From: Balanoglossus misakiensis
Lineage: Eukaryota; Hemichordata
Reading direction: 5' to 3'
Assembly: GCA_040954595.2 (NCBI GenBank)
Contig: CM082584.2
Coordinates: 9,920,001-9,984,000, forward strand
DNA: 64,000 nt
How positions within the stretch are numbered: the first letter of the stretch is position 1; every line of letters starts with the position of its first letter. Made by a program: the position numbers and the translations under genes. Shown piece after piece: positions 39,352-48,800 of this stretch. The notes beneath the pieces are model-generated. The model was not told the origin of the DNA. It did no database searches and worked only from the letters and a program-made list of their open reading frames with translations.

Positions 39352-39757
39352 GAATAGAAAACATAAAAGTAAATGCTAAAAATAACAGTTAAATGGTTAC
39401 ATGAAAAATTTCAAATAACACCTATATAACACAACTAAATACATCTTCCTGTGTTAACACAAGTTATGCATATAATGGCACTTATTAGAATAAGGACAGG
39501 AAGTATAGAGGGATTGAAGGTAACATTTTACTATATCTCTGTTTCAAGCAGACACAGTAACTCGTGAGAATAGAAAACATGAAAGTAAATGCTAAAAATT
39601 ACAGTTAAAATGGTAACATGAAAACTTTTAACAAACACCTATGTAAAGCAACCAATCTTCCTTTGTTCACATAAGTTGCAGCGTGTAATGGCACTTATAG
39701 AGAAATTCGAGTTCGTGTTTTACCATATCCGTTTGGTACAAGCAAACATGGTAACTA
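39352..39757. repeat. Two-copy tandem duplication (about 216 bp) in ovoA 3' UTR
   Basis: Copy 1 starts at 39352 and copy 2 at 39568. Shared landmarks are GAATAGAAAACAT, AAGTAAATGCTAAAAAT and AATGGCACTTAT, with scattered substitutions and small indels. Copy 2 reaches the ovoA stop codon (39755-39757); the matching place in copy 1 reads AACTC instead of AACTA. Confidence 0.75.
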
Positions 39758-39845
39758 TTTTCGTTTCCAGACGGTCACAGTTGCCTGTCTCTTTGCTCCC
39801 TTGTCGTCAGAATACTTGAAAGACAGCATCTCAAGGAAATCAAGT
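39755..39845 (-). CDS. ovoA: ovoA exon 18 (C-terminus and stop)
   Basis: Reads LDFLEMLSFKYSDDKGAKRQ then ATVTVWKRK and TAG. This is a methyltransferase C-terminal strand ending in a basic tail. Confidence 0.9.
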
Positions 39846-42800
39846 CTGTTGGGAAGTAGAAAAAAACATTCATACTAAGTTTCATGAATGAAAGTTTAAG
39901 GGAACAGCCTAAGATTGCTGTATAAATTCCAAAAGCTATTCTTGTGGGTGGAAATCACATTTTTTTAATATTTACCTTCTCCCAATGATGGGCTCCAGCT
40001 TATCCTTGTTCCAGTCTCTGCTGGTCACTATAGCAACCACTCCAGTAGGCTGGGTGATCTCCCACAGGCGAGCTAGCCAAGCTGCAAAGCCAAGATAGAT
40101 TCAAGTCAGTGAGTTGCCTGAACTCCAATCCCAGACGTTGCAGGTTATACGACGACAGGGTTTCTTTAGCCAGGAACACCCACCATCAGCTGCCTTCAAA
40201 GTCATGGCAATCAATTGCTCGCTGACACTCTCAAAGTGGGAAGTCCAGGTAGCTTTATGTCACAACATATCTGTAACATGCTGGGATCAGCCCATGTTAC
40301 AGATCATGTGGAATACAATGAAAATGGACTGATCTGCACAGAAGGAATGACCATCAAGACTACAATTGTCAAAATAGTTTTACTGCTTAAAGTGGAACGT
40401 TACGCACAACTTTGGGTTTCAGAGTACAATAGAAATGTCAAAATATTTGGATGTCCATAGCTCTGTGAACAAAACCAATGTTTTTCATAGCACTTTTTGA
40501 AGAATAAGATCTAAAACAGAATGCAACGTTCCACTTTAATAAAAATGAGCAGTGAACATGGGGAAAGAAAATGATGAGCTGAAAAAAAATGTCAAAAAAT
40601 GGGCCACTCAAGTAGAATGTACCATAAATACCTACCTATGACCAGACAGAAAATATAGTTATTAAGAGGATTATGTCTAGGGTTAAATATTCTTTACTTC
40701 AGAGCCTTCAATCATTCCTGACTAACTACATGTACATGTGTGCTGAATATTTACAAAATCAAAAGATTTGAGTGAGATTCCCTAATGGCTGTACAGAAAT
40801 GTGTTTATATAGAACATGTATTTTCTATTAACATTAATGAAACATGCACTTTTTGAAATGGCCAGTGATGTTCCAAGTTATTGAGACTTACCCTCACCCT
40901 ACACAGTCATGATGCTGTCATAATACTTACATGCTTTAAGCTCAAATCACAGAAACTTTTGGCTTTGTTATCAGTATTTTTTCGCAGTGTATCAATTATG
41001 GTTTCGTGGTCAGATTCCTAAAGAATGATGAATTCTTGTGTTTGGACTTGAATTCATTCATCAACAATGATTTTTAAAAACTCGGGCTACATTTAGCATC
41101 ATATAGGGAGTAGAAACTCTAGTTGATACACCAAAATACTAAAAAAATATTTAACAATCACAGCTAAAGGAGTTTACCCGTATATAGGTTGTAATGAGAG
41201 GAACTGTAATGACTAGTATTAGTATTTGCAGTAGGCAAGAGCATGCAGAATATAAGTATGCCTGCGGGATCTAGTCCCATTTGCAGATTCCTTTTATCAA
41301 CATATACATATAAAGCAATGAGAAGTAAAGCGCTTTGCTCAAAAGCTTAGGCACAACATTGCGGCCATGTAGTCCCCATCCTCCGATAGAAAGTCCATGG
41401 CAACAATCCTCCGACAAGCATGATTTAGCTGATGTTTTTTAACTCCACAAACCGTAACATTTAATATTCATGAGATTCCTACCTGTTCTTGTAAAAATCA
41501 GAGTTCCCTAGCCTGTTTAAATTCTAAGATTAACACTCGTTTGCTTGCTATGACAATTTATGTATGAAATGTTTAGACTTGCAGGGAAGACAGCAACTTG
41601 ATACCTAACTACCAGGGAAGGAAAGCAAAAATTAGTTTTTAGTTTACTGTTTTATTTAGGGTGTCATGGGATCTAGTTGTGAGTCCAGGTTACTTTCAAG
41701 TCCCAAAGACCTGCCAGATATTGATCACCATTGTAAATGTATACACCGTATTTGTTTGGTCATTTCTAAAAGCAAGATGGAAAATCTGCCCATATTTATA
41801 CTTTGAGAATATTTTGGTGGCACATGTATATTCCAATGTCCAGTATCAAAGTATAAGCCATGGGGCAGACTTGGCCGTTCACGGGTGATTATTAGAGCTT
41901 GCTAAACAGTTTAAACTTGCAGGGAAGAGATCAGGCTACATACATTTATATTCCTGTAAAGAAGACAAGAAAGATGAAAACACGTTGTGGTGAAAGATAG
42001 ACGCATGTATCTGAACAACTGAAGAGGAGAGAATGGCTGAAATTATCAGTCATGTGTTGACATGCACACATGATAAATTACAGTAAAACCTGCATGTCTA
42101 AACCGAACACCAAAGGGACTGAAGAAATTGTTCAGTTTGCAAAGGTGTCTGGTTTATAGAGGTTCTTCTAACATGTCTTTCTACGTCAAAGGGACTGGAA
42201 AAGGTGTTCGGTCGAGTCATGTTTCCAGATTAGACAGGGTTCGGTTTAGACATGTTTTTATAAAAAGTGAAAAAATTCCATGTGTCGAACAAAAACAACG
42301 CAACATGTTGTTATGGTTACAGTGTTCTCCCCAGAGTAATTAATGCATAGAGGCTTCTTCTCTTGCATATTAGCAAAACAATGCAAATTAATTCCGAGTC
42401 ATTTGTGTACCTACCTTTGGCATTCAGGAGTCTGTCAGTCATGTCCATCAGAGTAAAATCATAGCCGTATAACTCGTTTGGAATCCAGGTCAGCTGTGGT
42501 CAAAAGAAAGAAAGAAATTGAAATATTCATGTTGTGAAAAGGGAAGGGGATTATAAAAAAGAAAAGAATCATTTCCATGTGTTTTCGTTTGGTTCAGACA
42601 ACTGGGATGATTTTGACATTTCAGACCCAAACCACACCTGTTTGAAGACAACTTTCTCTCTGTTAGTACTGTCATCCAACGTCACTTCCACTCTGGTTTC
42701 TGCCTTGGCTTTCTTTGCGTCCTGTTGCGTTGGAAATGGTTTCTCATATGTCATGGCACCTGTGGCTTGCAGCTTCATGGCAGCATCGATGAACAGACCA

Positions 42801-45800
42801 CTGTAGTCCACGGCTAGGATCTGTCATGCAATATGGTGATGTATTTTAGGTGCTGTATTACCAAGGGACTTGGGCAAACTATGGAACAGCGGGACGGGAC
42901 AATGAACTTGACATCGATCCTCACCTCGTCAAATGTTCTCGACAGCTGGAAGGCCAAGCGACCTGGTCCACATCCAAAGTGGACGGCCGATTTCTTGTTG
43001 GTGTTATACTTCTTGACCAGATGTTCACAGGTCTCTCTCAGCTTGGCGACGTAATTGTCAGTTTCGGCAAACTGCAGCGCGGTGATATCATTCAAATGTT
43101 GTTGACTGTCGTAAAAGTACTGTGTGTTTGTGCTGGGCACGAATGCCTTCTCGATATTGTCGTGCTTGATGTTAAGTTGGTGCTCTGAAGAGAAATGAAT
43201 TTAGCGAGAAAGAAACTATTGGGGTGGTGTTTGGGGAGGGCTTTGTGAGATTGAAGCAGGACAAGAAACACTGGGACATAACAGCATTGTGAGAACGTCA
43301 GGTTGGAGTCGTGGGAACAAGTGAAAATCTTACCTGTCATGCCGAGTCCAAATACAAACACTGGTGTACCAACCAGTCTTACTGGGAGAGGCTCATTTGC
43401 ACTGACAGACCTGGCCATACGGAAACCAAGGTGTTGAAAGAAATGCCGACGGAACGAAAACCTGGCATAGCGCGAGGCTTCGTCTCCAGTGGAGACCCAT
43501 GATCCACCCTGAAACGTTTCAATTAATAACTCGTCAATATATACACAGCCGAAATAAGTTTGCACTTAGGATACCTGTACATAGAAAAGAACAACTTCCT
43601 ATTCACATTCCCTCTGTACAACTCAAAGAATTCTCATTGTACAACTTGCCTGCATCATGGTGTGTTTCCCATCAAAACATGGGGATGAGAAATCATCGTA
43701 CAGGTATGATGTCTTGAACCCTGGCAGGCCGTTAAAGCTATCCTCTACCCACTCCCAGACATTCCCATGGACATCATGGAAACCTCTCTCAGTGGGTTGG
43801 TACATGTTGACAGGCTGAAACAAACAAACAATAAACGTATAATAAAGGCAAGCTGGGTAAAAAATTTACTGGTATAAACAGAGTGTCAACACTTAAGAAA
43901 TACAAATGATACAAATGAGTATTTTTGAAGCTCTCAAAATCTTTGTCAATGAAAATTGCACGCACACTGGTAAAGACTTGAAAACTGTAACACATACGAA
44001 AAAGACTTGAACTACAGTTTACTCACAGTGGATGAGCCATAGACTAAGTTCAAATTAGCCTCTATATCATCGTTATAGATGATATCTGCCTCCACGCCGA
44101 GACTTGACGCTTTCTGCAATAAGAGTAGGAATTGATCAACAGTGATGAAAAATGAAATTCCGCACAGGTAAAGATCTCCTTATGTCCTGAAATTTGGCGT
44201 GTTCAAACAAAGTCAACATACCAGGGGTGACTGTGAAGTCATACTGACATGATCCTATTTCAAAACTTTCCTGGTGTAGTTTCAAATCCAGGGGCTCTCC
44301 AGAATTTTCTTGGAGCGTACAAACCCTTATATGATCGAGATTTAAATGTGAAGTAAAAAACATCATAAGTACCTGTGGACCTCTCATTGCGTGATGCTCA
44401 GCTTCCGTTGGCAGTCTATACTCAGGGCCCTTCCAGGCACAGTACGCTCTGGCCTCGTGATAGTTGACGTCCACTGGCCAGTCCCATGGCATGTTCATCA
44501 CACTAAATATGGCACGGTATCTGAAAATGTCACGATCGAGGAGGGTTAAAGCGTTAGAGTGCAGCTACTGCTTAAAGAATTGGCCAATATTGTTTTTCCC
44601 GGTATCTTCATTTTATGAAGTTTATACAATTCACATACCAACCTTCGGAGACATGTTTTAGCCCAACTATAAACAACACTCGCTGTGTCTTCAAACAGTG
44701 GATTCTAAAAGTGATTGCATATCACGTCAACTTACTTATACTCTGTATTCTCCATGCCATTGCCCACGCCATTGCTACCGTTCACTCCATTGCTACCGTT
44801 CACTCCATTCTGACTGGTCAAGTTGTCACCACCATTGAAGACTTCCAATCTACAGGGTGTGTAGCCACCGAGCACCCCACCACAGCCCCCTTTGCATTCT
44901 GTCAGAGAAAGTCAAATTGAAGATAGCAGACACGCCGACTTATAACAGAGCAATCAACATGTAAAAATGCACAAAACACGATCCCTTCCTTTATTTTCAT
45001 GGTAAAAAAAAGTGGGCTTAGTGTTATATGTTGGCCATCATCCAGTCAACAATACACGTGTCGTGAATATTAGGTTTAGTGAATTGATCTGTAATAATAT
45101 GCAATGCTTATTTTAATGCATGTAAATGATGCAAATTAATTTAAGGATGTTTGATATCATTTTGTTTTCCTATTCCTGCAATATATTGACTGCTCGAGTC
45201 CTAAAGAAGGAATGTGAAAATCTAACTCTAGGTGACGCTTATCATGAACCTCAAGTTTGAACAGAACTAGGAATTATCAATATGTATGATGCATTTAATT
45301 CATACCTTGTGTGCAAACCCAGAAAGATGGATGGTTAGCTTGTCTGTACTCCTTCCATTCCCAGCCTTCTGCTGACCAATATTCTTTATTGGTGTAACCG
45401 CCAGCTTTGACAAAGTCGTAGAATTCTCTGTTTGTTATCAGATACTTGGTAGCTTCAAAAGGAGGAACGCTGTAAAAAATAATAATCACTTTACGAACGT
45501 TGATCAATTTGGAATGTTTTTAAGAGTTATTCTCAAAAACGATATGGATTAGTCAGACGAGTCCATTTCAGATGAAGCCTGTTAAGGACAGTCATGATCT
45601 ACAGGTAGAATACACCCACTTTGAAGCTGCAGTGAATACAGTATCCACTGCACATCAACTTACCTTGTCTCCAACTCAGGATATTCATTGTCCCATCCAT
45701 AGGAGGGAAAGTCAAAGGGTTTGCCGACAGTCACGTTGCACTTTTCAACACGGATCAATGTGTTCTTTGGAACCCCATTACCTGTCAGTTGACAAACAAT

Positions 45801-48800
45801 AAACTTGGGTGACACATGGAATTGAACACGGGGCTTTATAACAATGAACTGATTGTCCGATAGGTTTAACGGAGGTTAAGATGTCACTGATATCTCAACC
45901 TTGACCATGGCAGCACACCAAGAATATGTCGAATAATATGGTTGGCCTACGCAGTCAACCATGGTCTATCTAAGTATACACATACAAGACTATTATTGTT
46001 CACCTGGTCCATATCTGATTGACTATGGTCAACCATGGTAGGGATGATGGTATTGTCATCATAAACCTTGCATTTTAGACCAAGGTCAATCATGGACATA
46101 ATAGCCGCCTGCTGGGAAGACCATGATTGTGGCATCGTCACAAACCACGACCTTGATCTTTACGGCAATAGTTTCAGAGTTGCCTTAAGTGGACTCTGGC
46201 TCGCGAGAATTGGGTTGTGGACCATGGTCGGCAACCTGACTATGGTCTGGATATGTAACTGGCTTGCAACAGCGGTTTTAATGTAAAATATTCTCAGTGG
46301 GTAACATCAAAGCTCAAGCAAACAAAATAATATTTCAACGATCGACGGACGTGACAAAAGTACAGTATTTGCGTTGGATGACACTTGGATATTGTGCATG
46401 TTTGCCATAACGACAGAGAATATTAACAAAGAACTATACATTTGTAGCGATGACTCGGCAAAATCGTTTTATATACATCAGCAAAGTCTTTTTTTACTAC
46501 ACCATAATGATTCAGCATGTCTTGATCCTTCATACATGTATGTACAAGTGTAGTTTCTGTTTGGTATGTGTCACTTGCATATTGTGTATGTTTGCCATTT
46601 TGACAGAGAATAAACAGAGAACTTATAATAATGGTGAGCGGAGGATTAGATTACAAAGCACATATTGGTGACTCAAACTCTGGTTTTATTCTGCATAAAT
46701 GATTCAGCAGTCTTGATACTTCTTCATATGTAAAGTGTTTATTCTTCTGTTGGGTACATGTGCATGTTTGCAAAAATATGACACAGACTTGCAATGGTGA
46801 CTCAGCAAAATCTTGTTTTAATAATTTACCCAGACCAATTTGTGCAGTAGTGTAGTTTCTGTTTGGCATTGTGTGTCACTTGCATACTGTGTCCGTTTGC
46901 TATTACAACAATTGATCTGTGTGGCCAGTGACTCGGCAAATTCTTGAATGAAGACTTGAGCACAATAACTCAGCTGATTTGATCCTTCGTATGTAAAGCA
47001 CACAATAACATTCTCAATAGGTGATATGACCTGGGGCACCTGGTACCGATTTCAACTGCACATAAACAAAGAATGCTGGGTGTGGTTTTGTAGTGAATCC
47101 AGATGACAGCTGCCAATACTTAGACAAACATGGCAACTGCTATTTCATTGCATAAACACCAGATTTCAATGGTTCACAAGTTGGTATGCAGGGCCTGTCA
47201 GGGCTGTTTGTGTGTTTTTTAAGATGTCACGTATGTAAGATAGAGCACGTACCTACACATATTTCGTTAGACCAGATCTTCAGGGAGCTTAAAGGATGCT
47301 CACTCAAAATGCCAAAAGCAAAAGTCAAATTACTTGGGACCGAGGAATGCCCTGCTGTGATGCCAATTAACCTTTGTGTTTTTTTTTATTCATCGTGAAT
47401 ATTTTTCTTTTACCGATTGTGATCGTACTGCCTAAAATGCCAATTAACCTTTGTTTTTTCTTTATATTCATCGTGAATATTTTTTCTCTTTCTGATTGTT
47501 ATTGTATCGTCTAAACCAATGAAAAATGCTCACCTGAAGACAGCGGTGCATACTTCCAGTTTCTGGGCGGCTTGACCAGTTCAACCGGGAGCTGTCTGAT
47601 GAGAACTGAGGAGGTTTCAATGTGTATTCGTTCGTGTTCAATTCCCATGAACACAGCCCACTGTAATGCAGCATGAATGCACTGTGAGTTAAAATGTCTA
47701 CAACCATCTTTAGAGGTCAAGGCTTAGGAAAACAATGGGTTTAGACTTGACCATGATGGTGAAAGGGTTAAAAGGGATAAGTCTGTCTGCATGTGTGCAG
47801 TACTACTTAGAGTCTCAGCCACCATTGTTTTATGTGCACTTTCTCGTATTTGTCACAAACCTACATAAACCCATGTTTCATTAATTTGAAACGTATGAAA
47901 GCCAATCACAAGACAGCCAGGGTTCTATACCTACCCACGGGCTTTCTTGATTGATTGGCAATTGCAGGGGTGTGTCTTCGATAACTTTCAGAACAAGATT
48001 TTTCACTTTTCTTCGGTACTCTGTCACTTCTTTGATGCTGGGCCACTTGAAACTTCCACCCATACGGTAGTTTTCCTACACCAAGACACAAAATTAATGT
48101 AGACAAGTTTAATTTATAGAAAAAATCTGTACATTCACATTCCCATTGACTATATCAATTAACACTTTTCATTACTTCTATCACAAACGGTCTATAGTTC
48201 TATAACTTACATATTGTTGTTGGTATGAATGAATCCATCATCTTGATATTTAACTCTACAAAAAAGTCTGTATTACTGCAGTTGCATTAACCAAAGCCTG
48301 CACTCAATCGCCACTGTAACTCATATTCCAGTAAGGTTTTCCATAATGTTTTTCGTGCTAGAATTTTGATTTTTGATGACTATTACTAGAAATACCAGAA
48401 TGCACAGTCGTGTATGGATCATGAAAATGACCGGTTGTTGTTGTCACAGTGAGGAGTGTACAAAATCGCAAACCACGCATTTTTTACAAAAATACTTGTT
48501 TTTCCATGACTACTGTATTAATAACTCACCGTGTCATCCCAAGACATCTCATCAACACCAGTTTCAAAGAGTGTCTCAAACTCAAAGTTCACACGTTCCT
48601 AAACAATGGCACAAAAAAGCATTATTCAACAATAGGCAGTCTCAAATTAAATCCTTATAAAGATCACAAAGAAATAATGAAGGTGAGATACCGATTTCAC
48701 CTCATCCGTTCCCCCCCCCCCCCACACACAAATTAAAACTGAAATTACACAAAAAAATCATCAAATACTGAAGAAAAAAAACAGCAGATATACCTGTACT

